Translations under genes and position numbers: made by a program
The notes under the pieces: generated by a model
Database searches by the model: none
Told to the model about the DNA's origin: nothing
The model's input: the letters and a program-made list of their open reading frames with translations, nothing else
Assembly: GCF_007971225.1 (NCBI RefSeq)
Contig: NZ_CP042435.1
Location: 2,049,501 to 2,113,500 of the forward strand
Reading direction: 5' to 3'
DNA: 64,000 nucleotides
DNA from: Panacibacter ginsenosidivorans
GTDB lineage: Bacteria > Bacteroidota > Bacteroidia > Chitinophagales > Chitinophagaceae
Shown: positions 42,735-51,995 of the stretch, one piece after another
How the letters are laid out: each line of letters starts with the position of its first letter
Numbering within the stretch: the stretch's first letter is position 1

Positions 42735-43202
42735 ATGCGTAAGTCGCAAGCCAAGAAATTACCTTTAGCACCAGATGCTCGTTATAATGATAAACTGGTT
42801 ACCCGTTTTATCAATAACCTGATGTGGCAGGGTAAAAAAAGTGTAGCCATTAACATCTTTTATGATGCTGTAGATAAAATATCAAAGATCACAGGTGAAG
42901 ATGGATATGAAGTTTGGAGAAAAGCATTAGGCAATGTAACTCCTGCTGTTGAAGTGCGCAGCCGCAGAATTGGTGGTGCTACTTTCCAAATCCCAACAGA
43001 AGTGCGCCAGGATAGAAAAATATCTTTGAGTATGAAGTGGTTAATCCGTTACAGCCGCGAACGCAATGGTAAAACAATGGCTGATAAACTTGCCAATGAA
43101 GTAATAGCAGCAAGTAAAGGTGAAGGTGCCGCTTTCAAAAAGAAAGAAGATACACACCGTATGGCAGAAGCAAACAAAGCTTTCTCCCACTTTAAAGTTT
43201 AA
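42735..43202 (+). CDS. rpsG: 30S ribosomal protein S7
   Basis: Primary 16S rRNA-binding protein that organises the 30S head. MRKSQAKKLPLAPDARYNDK, INNLMWQGKKSVAINIFYDA and NVTPAVEVRSRRIGGATFQI (all typical S7 blocks) are present; length 155. Located 24 bp after rpsL. In most bacteria fusA and tuf or rpsJ follow; here a strong terminator and repeat arm 30 follow instead, so the streptomycin operon is split. Confidence 0.97.
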   Translation: MRKSQAKKLPLAPDARYNDKLVTRFINNLMWQGKKSVAINIFYDAVDKISKITGEDGYEVWRKALGNVTPAVEVRSRRIGGATFQIPTEVRQDRKISLSMKWLIRYSRERNGKTMADKLANEVIAASKGEGAAFKKKEDTHRMAEANKAFSHFKV

Positions 43203-43225
43203 CTGACTTTTGAACTATTATATTA

Positions 43226-43251
43226 ACCACCGGAATCCGGTGGTTTTTTTA
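43226..43251 (+). terminator. Rho-independent terminator after rpsG
   Basis: ACCACCGG (43226-43233) pairs with CCGGTGGT (43237-43244) around AAT, followed by TTTTTT. It sits 23 bp after the stop. Confidence 0.92.
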
Positions 43252-43309
43252 TTTTGTGGATGCCTACAACAGAATTTCATGGCATCCCCGTTGTGTCACT
43301 CACTTGTAC
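43245..43309 (-). repeat. Intergenic repeat arm 30 (left type, ACA subtype)
   Basis: Core 43290-43309 (GTTGTGTCACTCACTTGTAC), middle TTTCATGGCATCCCC. The outer end merges with the T-tract of the rpsG terminator. Confidence 0.87.
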
Positions 43310-43334
43310 GACTCATTATTATGCAACAGTGCGG

Positions 43335-44444
43335 CTACAATTCTGAATAGATTTTTTCCAACGCTTTTATGTTATTGCTTATATCATGCCTGTCTTTTAC
43401 GTATTGTTTACCAGCTTCCCCAATCGCTATTGCTTTCTCTTTATCAGCAATAAGTTTTGATATAACGCTTACAAATTCATCTGTAATTAAACAGGCATAG
43501 CCATTATCGTTGTTATCAATTACATCATTGTTGCCATCACATTTACTTACCACACAGGGTACAGCTTCCAGCATAGCTTCGAGTAAAGCATAAGGCAAAC
43601 CTTCAAATATAGAAGGCAGAATAAAAATGTCTAACTGGCGTAGAAAATTCAACGCAATGATACTGTCACCCTTTTCAATCAAATGAAAATTATCAGCAAT
43701 GCCGTGATGCGCTACACTTTCTCTTACTTCCTTACCCAGGTGATCATGAAAGCCTGCACCAAGAAAATGAAAGTGTACTTTATTGTTTCCTTTGATAACA
43801 CCGTTAGCAATATCAACAAATTGCAGTGGGTTTTTCTGTGGAGTTAATCTGCCTATTGTTCCAATTTTTATTTCACCTTCCAGTTGCCCTAATTTATCCG
43901 GTACAAGTATTGGCACAACAGGTATCGTCATAGAGTTAGGAATTACATAAATATTTTCTTCTTTATGCCCTATTTCATAAATACACCTGTTTGCTTCTGA
44001 CTGAGAGATGGCCAGTACTTTATACGTGAATTTTTTTCCTACCAATTCAAGCATAAAAAAAAGTACACGCTTAAACCCAGTAAATGATAAATAAGAAACC
44101 CCATGCGGTGTAAATAATGATTTACAGCCTGCAAACTTTGCCGCTATTCTTCCTACAAAACCTGCTTTGGAACTGTGCAGGTGTACTAGTGCTGGTTTTT
44201 GCTTTTTAATTAATGTCCGGATTTTGAAAATGGATACCAGGTCTGTAAAAGGATTAAACCCCCTTGACATATTAATGTGATGATAAGGAATCTCGTATGT
44301 AGCGCACATCTTCTCAAGAGAAGGTTCGCAGGATGCAATGCTGAGATCGAACTTACTGCGGTCAATATTCTGAATAACCTGTCGCAGATAGGTTTCTACA
44401 CCACCGACAGACTGGGTTATATGTAAGACTTTTATCTTTTCCAT
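43335..44444 (-). CDS. Glycosyltransferase family 4
   Basis: A 369-residue GT-B retaining glycosyltransferase, cytoplasmic or membrane-associated, acting in polysaccharide assembly. The N-terminal acceptor domain starts KVLHITQSVGGVETYLRQVI (5-24). The C-terminal nucleotide-sugar domain has IKIGTIGRLTPQKNPLQFVD near 205-224 and the EX7E motif in SIFEGLPYALLEAMLEAVPC around 290-309. The frame opens to 44480, but ATG at 44444 (MEKIKVLHI) fits. Sole gene between arms 30 and 31. Confidence 0.88.
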   Translation of the reverse strand: MEKIKVLHITQSVGGVETYLRQVIQNIDRSKFDLSIASCEPSLEKMCATYEIPYHHINMSRGFNPFTDLVSIFKIRTLIKKQKPALVHLHSSKAGFVGRIAAKFAGCKSLFTPHGVSYLSFTGFKRVLFFMLELVGKKFTYKVLAISQSEANRCIYEIGHKEENIYVIPNSMTIPVVPILVPDKLGQLEGEIKIGTIGRLTPQKNPLQFVDIANGVIKGNNKVHFHFLGAGFHDHLGKEVRESVAHHGIADNFHLIEKGDSIIALNFLRQLDIFILPSIFEGLPYALLEAMLEAVPCVVSKCDGNNDVIDNNDNGYACLITDEFVSVISKLIADKEKAIAIGEAGKQYVKDRHDISNNIKALEKIYSEL

Positions 44445-44474
44445 GCAGCAGTTTTGCAGAATATTGAACAGAAT

Positions 44475-44533
44475 GCACAAGGGTGCGACGCAACAAAAGC
44501 TAAATTTTTATTTTACAGCCGGGCCAATAATTA
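44475..44533 (+). repeat. Intergenic repeat arm 31 (right type, GGG variant)
   Basis: Core 44475-44494 (GCACAAGGGTGCGACGCAAC), middle AAAAGCTAAATTTTTATTT, tail GCCGGGCCAATAATTA. It ends about 10 bp before the ugd stop codon. Confidence 0.85.
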
Positions 44534-44541
44534 TCGAAATA

Positions 44542-45858
44542 TTATTTAATACCTATTCCATAATAATCAAAGCCCTTTGCTCTCATTTCATCGCCATTAT
44601 AAATATTGCGGCCATCAAAGATCACATGATCTTTCATATTACCGCTGATCTTATCCCAGTTGGGCAAGCGAAATTCTGGCCACTCTGTTACAAGTATTAA
44701 CGCATCCGCACCTTTGGTTGCGTTGATAGCATCTTTTGTAAGTACCACTTTTGCATCAAGCATATGCTCTGCTTCGTTCATAGAAACAGGGTCGTAAGCC
44801 TGTACGTTAGCACCTGCTTTGAGTAACGCTTCGATGATCACCAACGATGGTGCTTCACGCATATCATCTGTCTTAGGCTTGAATGCAAGCCCCCAGACTG
44901 CAAATGTTTTACCTGCCACATCATCGTTATAATGTTTCATGATCTTTTGAAGTATTACTTTCTTCTGATCATTATTTACTTCATCAACAGCTTTTAATAT
45001 GCGAAGTTTATAATTGTTTTGTTCAGCAGTTTGTATAAGCGCTTTTACATCTTTTGGAAAACATGAACCGCCATAACCAATGCCTGCATAAATAAATTTG
45101 TTACCAATGCGTGCATCAGAGCCGATTCCTTTACGCACCTCATTTACGTTGGCGCCAACAATATCACAGAGATTGGCAATATCATTCATGAAAGATATTT
45201 TGGTTGCCAGCATTGCATTTGCAGCATATTTGGTCATCTCCGCAGAAGGAATATCCATGAAAAGAATAGGATGTCCATTTAAAACAAACGGATCATACAA
45301 CTGGTGTAATGTTGCTTTCGCTCTCTCACTTTCCACACCAATTACAATACGATCTGGTTTTAAGAAGTCATCAATAGCTGCGCCTTCTTTCAAGAATTCC
45401 GGATTAGAAGCTACATCAAAATCTATATAAGCACTACGATTTTTTAATGCATTTGAGATAGCGCTTTTTACTTTAGCAGCTGTACCAACGGGCACAGTGC
45501 TCTTTGTAACAACAACAAGATAACCGTTCATATATGTGCCCACCGTATCTGCAACTTTTAATACATATTGCAGATCCGCACTACCATCTTCACCCGGAGG
45601 TGTACCAACTGCTATAAATACAACCTGAGCACCAATGATAGCTTCTGCCAGGTTGGTGCTGAATTGCAAACGACCATTTTTGAAATTGCGTTCCACAATA
45701 TCTTCAAGGCCTGGTTCATAAATAGGCAGAATTCCTTTTTGCAGGTTTTCGATCTTCTGAATATTTACGTCCACACAAATAACTTCTATACCTACTTCAG
45801 AAAGACAGGCGCCTGTAACAAGGCCAACATAACCAGTACCAACAACAACGATTTTCAT
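44542..45858 (-). CDS. ugd: UDP-glucose 6-dehydrogenase
   Basis: Oxidises UDP-glucose to UDP-glucuronate with two NAD+, supplying uronic acid for polysaccharides. NAD-binding GTGYVGL at residues 7-13, AVGTPPGEDGSADL around 87-100, KSTVPVGTA near 118-126 and the catalytic cysteine in GIGYGGSCFPKD (about 256-267) are intact. Length 438 is normal. Start ATG at 45858. Leads the glycan/sulfotransferase region; the next gene upstream (sulfotransferase) is 47 bp away on the same strand. Confidence 0.95.
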   Translation of the reverse strand: MKIVVVGTGYVGLVTGACLSEVGIEVICVDVNIQKIENLQKGILPIYEPGLEDIVERNFKNGRLQFSTNLAEAIIGAQVVFIAVGTPPGEDGSADLQYVLKVADTVGTYMNGYLVVVTKSTVPVGTAAKVKSAISNALKNRSAYIDFDVASNPEFLKEGAAIDDFLKPDRIVIGVESERAKATLHQLYDPFVLNGHPILFMDIPSAEMTKYAANAMLATKISFMNDIANLCDIVGANVNEVRKGIGSDARIGNKFIYAGIGYGGSCFPKDVKALIQTAEQNNYKLRILKAVDEVNNDQKKVILQKIMKHYNDDVAGKTFAVWGLAFKPKTDDMREAPSLVIIEALLKAGANVQAYDPVSMNEAEHMLDAKVVLTKDAINATKGADALILVTEWPEFRLPNWDKISGNMKDHVIFDGRNIYNGDEMRAKGFDYYGIGIK

Positions 45859-45905
45859 GTGATAGCTTTAATTTTATTTCTGATAGAATTTATATTGGAC
45901 TCAGT

Positions 45906-46826
45906 TTAAGATAATTTCCAGTGTGAAAGATCAATACTTAGTAATTTTTCCAGATCATCAATTTCATTTTTCAATATTTCATAAGCAAACTTCCGGTCTT
46001 CCGGTGTTAACTTTTTCTTACTGCCTTCAACATACATAGTATCAAGAATCTTCTTCTTTATTCCACCCGGCATAATACGAGCCAGCATTTTAGAAAGTGG
46101 TTTATTCTTTCCGAGTATTGGTTCCAGGAACTTGAGTTTTGATTTCTTGTATGTGTTCTTTTGCTCTGTTTTTTCAATTACGTAATTAGGGTCCACACCA
46201 AGAAAAGTATAGATTTCTTTTAGTGTTCCATGCAGGTCTTTTTGCAGGTTATCAAGAAAAACAACTTTGATCTGTGAAAGTGAAAAATATTTTAAGTAAT
46301 GACGAAGATTGGTTGCATACAAACTTCCTTCAAGGTAAGTTCTGAAGCCTGTTTCTTCGAGCCTGTCTCCGCGGATCATATCAGCTGCCCAGTCTGCAGC
46401 ATCTTTTTCACTTTCGAATTTCACCGTTTCTCTTTGCTTCAGATTTTCTGTTATTGCCTCGCGAAATGAAAGATGTTCTGTTCCGTTGTTTGCACGCATG
46501 GTATATCCTGAAAATGTTCTTTCAACAGGATTACGCAAACAAAAAACAAGTTTCATTTCTGGGTTATAATCATAGATACGTTTTGCTACAAATGGTAATA
46601 AGGAATAGGTAGGTGTAGCTTCCCCAGCCATTTTTTCTGTAGTAATACCGGAGAAATAAGTATTGATATAAAAGTCTGCTCCTTTATCATAATATACACT
46701 GAAAAACCGTATTTGTTTTTCAGGGGACATGTAAATTTCGGGATGTTGTTTTAAGTAAAAATATATAGATGTAGAAGCGCATTTGGGCGGTCCGCATACT
46801 AAAAAATTAGGTATCTTTTGCTGCAT
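45906..46826 (-). CDS. Sulfotransferase domain protein
   Basis: A 306-residue PAPS-dependent sulfotransferase. The 5'-phosphosulfate-binding loop FLVCGPPKCASTSIYFYL (8-25) and the 3'-phosphate-binding segment LVFCLRNPVERTFSGYTM near 94-111 (RxPxxRxxSxY) are the family hallmarks. Substrate is probably a sugar in the surface polysaccharide made by this region. No signal or membrane segment. Start ATG at 46826. About 105 bp separate it from the next sulfotransferase gene, 47% or less alike by eye outside the motifs. Confidence 0.88.
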   Translation of the reverse strand: MQQKIPNFLVCGPPKCASTSIYFYLKQHPEIYMSPEKQIRFFSVYYDKGADFYINTYFSGITTEKMAGEATPTYSLLPFVAKRIYDYNPEMKLVFCLRNPVERTFSGYTMRANNGTEHLSFREAITENLKQRETVKFESEKDAADWAADMIRGDRLEETGFRTYLEGSLYATNLRHYLKYFSLSQIKVVFLDNLQKDLHGTLKEIYTFLGVDPNYVIEKTEQKNTYKKSKLKFLEPILGKNKPLSKMLARIMPGGIKKKILDTMYVEGSKKKLTPEDRKFAYEILKNEIDDLEKLLSIDLSHWKLS

Positions 46827-46931
46827 GGTCTTTTTAAAATATAGTTTTATCTATTCCTTTTTACTACTATTATTTCATTCATTTATTAAGTCGCAAAATT
46901 AAGTCATTCGCAATTTTCTTACCTGCGTAAC

Positions 46932-47873
46932 TTAATTACCTGGTTCACTAACCATTTTTTTCTCAAACCATTTGTTATAAAAATCTGTTCCCAGCATTAC
47001 ATCCAGTTCCTTTGTGTCTTCCAAAAAATAAGGCTGCAATTGCTTTTTGATGGATGCTATGGTTTCTTTATCGGCAACAACAGGCACTTCGGTTTTTTTC
47101 TTACCGGTATTTAATTCAAATAATTTACGCTTCAACATTTTTCTTTTTCCAACAGGAAAAATAGGATCAACTATTTTATCAACAACCCATTTACGAAATT
47201 TGCCGCGATGAATCAAACTCTCTTGCAGATATTGATTTTTCACAGAACCTGTTACATTTTTTGGCGCAAGATCAGGTTGAAAGTTTTCGTCAATATTCAA
47301 AAATGAAAATACCTGTTTCAAAAGTTTTGAAGGATTGCTTGCAAGATCATCATAATCCAATATCAGCAATTGCTCCCTTGAAAAATATTTTAAACAACTT
47401 TTTATTTGCTTTGCATAGAAACCGTGTTCTATATAAGTAAAATCACTATTGTCCTTAGAAAATTCAGTGCTGTCTTTTGGTTCATATATTACGGCTCCCT
47501 GCATGCGTCTTTTTTCGCGAAGCATTTTTGTAAAATAGCCGTAAGAAGAAACCGCCCTGTCAACAGGGTTTCTTAGTATAAGAATCAGTTTCGCAGCAGG
47601 ACTCATTTGCCCAAGCTTCTCCAAATATTGCGGGTAGAAAATGTAATTAACTGCTGATTGCAGAACCACAGGCTGCCCTTTATACGGCACCGGTTCTTTT
47701 TCCATTCGTTGCAGTATCTCTTCTATAGATTTAAAGCGAAAAAAAAGCATCACATCTTTCAAAGATTCATAGCAATAGATCTGCGGATGCTGGCTAAGCC
47801 AGCCATCCAGCGTAGTGGTGCCGGCTTTTTGAACACCTATTATAAATGTATTTGGCAATATGGCCCTGCTCAT
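46932..47873 (-). CDS. Sulfotransferase domain protein
   Basis: A 313-residue PAPS-dependent sulfotransferase. PSB loop FIIGVQKAGTTTLDGWLSQH (10-29) and 3'-PB segment LILILRNPVDRAVSSYGYFT (about 96-115). The C-terminal part is lysine-rich (VGKRKMLKRKLFELNTGKKK). Substrate not determinable; likely a glycan. Start ATG at 47873. Last minus-strand gene before arm 32 on the genome map, with no clear terminator between it and the two genes downstream, so ugd and both sulfotransferases may share a transcript. Confidence 0.88.
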   Translation of the reverse strand: MSRAILPNTFIIGVQKAGTTTLDGWLSQHPQIYCYESLKDVMLFFRFKSIEEILQRMEKEPVPYKGQPVVLQSAVNYIFYPQYLEKLGQMSPAAKLILILRNPVDRAVSSYGYFTKMLREKRRMQGAVIYEPKDSTEFSKDNSDFTYIEHGFYAKQIKSCLKYFSREQLLILDYDDLASNPSKLLKQVFSFLNIDENFQPDLAPKNVTGSVKNQYLQESLIHRGKFRKWVVDKIVDPIFPVGKRKMLKRKLFELNTGKKKTEVPVVADKETIASIKKQLQPYFLEDTKELDVMLGTDFYNKWFEKKMVSEPGN

Positions 47874-48026
47874 AGATCGCTTTTATACCTTGAAAAATGT
47901 AAGCTCTATTTATTTCAAAACTTCCGCTGGCATTGATATACACGTACGGACAAGATAATTTTTATGTCGTAATAACGCCCGGAATGAACCTATTATTTTA
48001 TAGCAAATTTTAATATGAGTTGCATA

Positions 48027-48086
48027 CTTTTATAAACCCATCATATTTTGCTGCTATTAAGCTTTCGTTGCGTCGCACTCTTCAGC
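48027..48086 (-). repeat. Intergenic repeat arm 32 (left type, GAG subtype)
   Basis: Core 48067-48086 (GTTGCGTCGCACTCTTCAGC), preceded by AAGCTTTC. With arm 33 it brackets the third sulfotransferase. Confidence 0.83.
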
Positions 48087-48115
48087 GCTTTGTTATATGG
48101 TGGAACAAAGTGCTA

Positions 48116-49021
48116 CTATATTTTATTCAATACACCACCTGTAAAATAAGCGAGCTTATTGTCATTGTATTGTTCTTTCCAGCTATCATCATACTGAATT
48201 GGCTTCTTTGAAAATCTTCCTGGTGTACCGCCAATGGTATGATCTTCTACCAATTCCATATACTCTGGTGTAGGAAAAGCCTTCATACCAAAAGCATTAA
48301 ATATTTTCTGTAATTCTTCGTGCGTATTTGTTGCCAAAGTTTTATAATCAAGCTCAATAATATCTTCAGGCTTTACTAAAGTAGAAACAGTATAACAAAG
48401 CCTGCGATAATAAAAAACATCAAGCAGGAGTTTCTGCATAGATTTTTCCTTCTTTTTATTCAGGCTTTTCCATTTGGTTTTGGAAGTTACAATTGCTCTC
48501 AAATCTCTTTTTAGCCAGATTATTTTTACATCAAAGCCAGTAACTTTTTTATAAATAGCAAGTGCCTGCAAAGGATTTTTAGAAGAATCCACAATGAAAT
48601 TTTTGCCACTCTTTTCGTGTACTAATTGAAATAATTTATTCAGCGTATTGGTTACTTTTACATTCACCGGCTGATTAATAACTTTCAAAAATTTCTTTTT
48701 GAACATAAAAGGAGCCATTGCATTTAGTGCAAGTGCTTTCGATTTAAAATTCCAGGTAAGCGCACTGGCAAAATTTTCCGGATCTGCCTGGTAGGTTTGT
48801 TTTATTATAGACGACCAGAAAACACAATCAGTTAAAGCACTGCCACATGCACAGGTCCAATTCCATTTTTCACCCGGACCATTTTTTAGCAGGTGCCCTT
48901 TCAACATGGCAAGCTCTCCTACCGAAAAACATTCATCAGATTTTGATAAAATATTTTCCAGCAAAGTAGAACCAGACCTGTTGTCTGACATGATATAAAT
49001 TATCGTGGGCTTATTGTTCAT
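48116..49021 (-). CDS. Sulfotransferase family protein
   Basis: A 301-residue protein of a different sulfotransferase subfamily from the two upstream. PSB-type loop IIYIMSDNRSGSTLLENILS (7-26; SGSTLL), ..VGELAMLKGHLL, a CACGSALTDCVFW cysteine-bearing insert at about 57-69, and 3'-PB-like WLKRDLRAIVTSKTKW near 170-185. The four cysteines in the insert could bind zinc or form a disulfide. Start ATG at 49021. Sole gene between arms 32 and 33. Confidence 0.8.
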   Translation of the reverse strand: MNNKPTIIYIMSDNRSGSTLLENILSKSDECFSVGELAMLKGHLLKNGPGEKWNWTCACGSALTDCVFWSSIIKQTYQADPENFASALTWNFKSKALALNAMAPFMFKKKFLKVINQPVNVKVTNTLNKLFQLVHEKSGKNFIVDSSKNPLQALAIYKKVTGFDVKIIWLKRDLRAIVTSKTKWKSLNKKKEKSMQKLLLDVFYYRRLCYTVSTLVKPEDIIELDYKTLATNTHEELQKIFNAFGMKAFPTPEYMELVEDHTIGGTPGRFSKKPIQYDDSWKEQYNDNKLAYFTGGVLNKI

Positions 49022-49076
49022 TTTATATTTTAAATATGCTCCTTATCCACGTTTATTGCTGAATATAGTTTTAACC

Positions 49077-49138
49077 GTACAAGAGTGCGACGCAATCAAA
49101 GCTTAATACTTATTCTTCAGCCGGGCACAAAAATAAAT
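49077..49138 (+). repeat. Intergenic repeat arm 33 (right type, GAG subtype)
   Basis: Core 49077-49096 (GTACAAGAGTGCGACGCAAT), middle CAAAGCTTAATACTTATTC, tail GCCGGGCACAAAAAT. Confidence 0.86.
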
Positions 49139-49143
49139 TTCTC

Positions 49144-50253
49144 TTATAAGCTATGGTATAATGCGTCATACTTTTTTGCGCAACTCTCCATGCTATATTC
49201 ATTTTGAAAAACAGTTTTGATATTTTGTTTCAACGATTGCAATTCAGTTGGTTCAAGATTCAAAAATTTTTTGATTGCAGCAACATAACTTTCTGTGCTA
49301 AGATCTTTTGAAAGATAACCTGTGCCTGGTTTTATAATATCGAGCAAACCTCCTACCGGCGTGCATATAGGCACAAGACCAACAGACATTGCCTCAAGCA
49401 AACTAATGGGCAAACCTTCATACAATGAAGGCATCAGAAACGCATCGGCATTCAAAAGATAATCACCAACATTATTTGCTTTGCCGAGGAAATGCACACA
49501 TGCTGGCTTGTCTTTTATAAGTTCATCATATAAAGCCTGGTCTTGTGGTAAATGACCGCCGACAATTAATGCAATAACATTCGCTCCTTCTGCTGCAAGC
49601 ACTTTCATTGCTTCAATAATGAGGCGATGATTTTTTACATCGTAAATGCGGCCCACACTTATCAGCACTTTTGTATTTGCATTCTTTTTTAAGGCAGTGA
49701 TTGCATTGGTTACTTCCTGTAATTTGTTTGTAGCTTTTGCAGTATCTGAGCCATTGTATATAAGCGTCTTTGTATTTTTTCCGTATTCTTTTATCGCACC
49801 TTTTAAAACTTCATCTGATATACTTACAGGATGCATCACAGCTTTCCTGAAAAAATATTTATTCATTTGCCTTCCATGCCACGGTGCATCTTTTGTAACA
49901 AGCGAATGAAAAGTATGCACCTTAGCAAAATTATTTTTCATGCGCAGGTAAGCCCACATTACATAATAACCTGCGTGCAAATGTGTATGCACAACATCTG
50001 GCTGCAACTTTTTTAAAAGCGCGTATACTTTTTTATAAATGTCAATATCTAATCCGTTCTTTTTGCCAAGTGTTATAAACTTGACTTTCTTATCAATCCT
50101 GTCAACAGGCATATGATTGCTGGTGTGATCGTACAATGAAACCAACGTAACATCATAATCAGGATTTTTTGCCAGTTCGTTACTAAGCTGTATGCAAAAC
50201 ACCTGGGCACCTCCCCAGCCTAATGCCGGCAGCATTTGAACGATCTTATACAT
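49144..50253 (-). CDS. Glycosyltransferase family 4
   Basis: A 369-residue GT-B glycosyltransferase. N-terminal MYKIVQMLPALGWGGAQVFC, with the GGAQ acceptor loop; DVVHTHLHAGYYVMWAYLRM near 95-114; donor domain VLISVGRIYDVKNHRLIIEA around 200-219 and EX7E-type PSLYEGLPISLLEAMSVGLV near 288-307. Likely adds a sugar during polysaccharide synthesis. Start ATG at 50253. About 50 bp downstream of the beta-propeller glycan protein, same strand, probably one operon with it and cysQ. Confidence 0.9.
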   Translation of the reverse strand: MYKIVQMLPALGWGGAQVFCIQLSNELAKNPDYDVTLVSLYDHTSNHMPVDRIDKKVKFITLGKKNGLDIDIYKKVYALLKKLQPDVVHTHLHAGYYVMWAYLRMKNNFAKVHTFHSLVTKDAPWHGRQMNKYFFRKAVMHPVSISDEVLKGAIKEYGKNTKTLIYNGSDTAKATNKLQEVTNAITALKKNANTKVLISVGRIYDVKNHRLIIEAMKVLAAEGANVIALIVGGHLPQDQALYDELIKDKPACVHFLGKANNVGDYLLNADAFLMPSLYEGLPISLLEAMSVGLVPICTPVGGLLDIIKPGTGYLSKDLSTESYVAAIKKFLNLEPTELQSLKQNIKTVFQNEYSMESCAKKYDALYHSL

Positions 50254-50305
50254 GGCGGAGAATGGTTTTGTAAAAAAGGTTCATAAATATTGGTTATATT
50301 ATCAG

Positions 50306-51949
50306 TTATTTTTTGCTTTTATATCGGGCATCAAGCACTGCTAATCCATCCCTACTTGATAAAGTATGAACCGCCATTGCCTTTTTATTCCATTTAGGTA
50401 AAAGCTTTGTTACAGTCTTCTCTTTGTATTCCTTTTCATTTAACGTAATAATCTCGTTCATATTGGTTGCATAGCCATAACTGCAGGAACAATCCTGCGA
50501 TGGGCGGTATAATTTCCCTTCATGTTCAATCAAATGCCCGGCAGGTCTTGACTGTCTTACATCTGAAATGATAGGATTTTGCGGATGCGGCCTCCAATTC
50601 TGTGTAAGCAAAGTGTCTGCAGAAAATAAAAACAATTCATCCCATGCAGAACCACCCTTGTTTTCTTTGATGTTTACAAAAAGCCAGTATTTATTGTTGT
50701 AAAAATGTATAGTGGTATCTACTGCATGAATATTTTCCATCAGGTTCATCTGGAACTCCCACTTATCGGGGAATGATACACATTTATAGATCTCAATAGT
50801 TTTATTTTCGCTTGTTTCAGGTATCATGTAAATATCATTGCCTTCTGTCAGAATAAAAGGATAAGACAAATGATAAGGCTTTTCTAATACTATTTGTGGT
50901 TTGGAAATGGTACCATCTTTGTCAATTTCCAATACCGAAAGATGTGCTTTCTTTCTCTTGTAAACATACTCCTCAAAGAAAATAAAATATTTGCCATCAG
51001 AATTTTTAAAAACACATGGGTCTGCCCAGAATTTACTGGAAGGCGGAATAATTTCTTTGTACTTAAAATCAGTTACAGACAGATCAGGAAGCTTATTCTG
51101 ATCGTTAAAATGATACAGTAGCAGCCATTGTTCCTGGTTATTCAAGCCCCATATTTTCCTACCTATCCATTTGCTGTACCGGCTAAACAGGTAAGTAATA
51201 AATTTTCCATTTGCAGGTGGATTTGCAGGTTGTCCTTTTAAATTTATTGACTTGCTATAATCTCTTATATTTTGTAAAAAAGCTTCTGTACCGAACTCAT
51301 ACAATTCTTTCAACCTCCTAGGAATAAATGAAACGGCTTTCCAACAGGCAAGCCCCTGGCATTTACTTATTGAAATTCCCGTAGTGGAAAAAGATTGGTA
51401 CAAAACTTTTTCAGGTTCAGTATCAGCAAGTATTCTTAGTGTAATTGGTGTAGCGCAACTGCCTTTTACAACTTCCCACACACCTGCATTTGTACCTGCA
51501 CTTCCATAGATCTTTTCATTGTCAAATGTCCACACACCACAGGCAGCCGCACTAAGTACGCCACCTCCCAGTTTATTAAAGCCAAATTTTATCAACACAT
51601 CAAGGCCGTAACCTTTTATGGTATTAATATCATGCTCCTGTAAATGTGAAGCGCCGTTTTGCAAAGATGTTTTTACTTCTAAAACGGGCACATCTTTAAA
51701 AAACTCTGTAGCGTTCTTTTTTAAAAATGCTTTGGGTCTTATCTTGGTATATTTCCTGCTTATTTTGCCGTACAGATTGTAGGCTATGTAATTAAATCCT
51801 TTGAATGTTGATACCCCACCTTCTTTTTTTATAACAACAACTGCAAACGCATAATTGCTTTCAGTAATTCTTTTAAACGTCTCATGCACCCAGGCAGGCA
51901 CAAAAAAGCTATCAATTAAAAACCCGACTTTAATTTTATTTGGTGGCAT
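50306..51949 (-). CDS. Two-domain glycan protein: formyltransferase-like N-terminus plus GINT1-type beta-propeller
   Basis: A 547-residue cytoplasmic protein. Residues 1-200 resemble the formyltransferase/hydroxymethyl-transferase fold (KIKVGFLIDSFFVPAWVHET; YGLDVLIKFGFNKLGGGVL; GVWTFDNEKIYGSAGTNAGV, abridged), although the canonical HxSLLP motif is replaced. Residues 265-540 form a five-bladed beta-propeller like the N-terminal domain of glucosamine inositolphosphorylceramide transferase (FWADPCVFKNSDGKYFIFFE, YPFILTEGNDIYMIPETSEN and SRPAGHLIEHEGKLYRPSQD). These two parts occur together in polysaccharide loci; the reaction is unknown. Start ATG at 51949. Confidence 0.72.
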   Translation of the reverse strand: MPPNKIKVGFLIDSFFVPAWVHETFKRITESNYAFAVVVIKKEGGVSTFKGFNYIAYNLYGKISRKYTKIRPKAFLKKNATEFFKDVPVLEVKTSLQNGASHLQEHDINTIKGYGLDVLIKFGFNKLGGGVLSAAACGVWTFDNEKIYGSAGTNAGVWEVVKGSCATPITLRILADTEPEKVLYQSFSTTGISISKCQGLACWKAVSFIPRRLKELYEFGTEAFLQNIRDYSKSINLKGQPANPPANGKFITYLFSRYSKWIGRKIWGLNNQEQWLLLYHFNDQNKLPDLSVTDFKYKEIIPPSSKFWADPCVFKNSDGKYFIFFEEYVYKRKKAHLSVLEIDKDGTISKPQIVLEKPYHLSYPFILTEGNDIYMIPETSENKTIEIYKCVSFPDKWEFQMNLMENIHAVDTTIHFYNNKYWLFVNIKENKGGSAWDELFLFSADTLLTQNWRPHPQNPIISDVRQSRPAGHLIEHEGKLYRPSQDCSCSYGYATNMNEIITLNEKEYKEKTVTKLLPKWNKKAMAVHTLSSRDGLAVLDARYKSKK

Positions 51950-51995
51950 AGGCAGTTCTGAATGGTCTCTTCCGATAATTGAATAATAAAATCAG

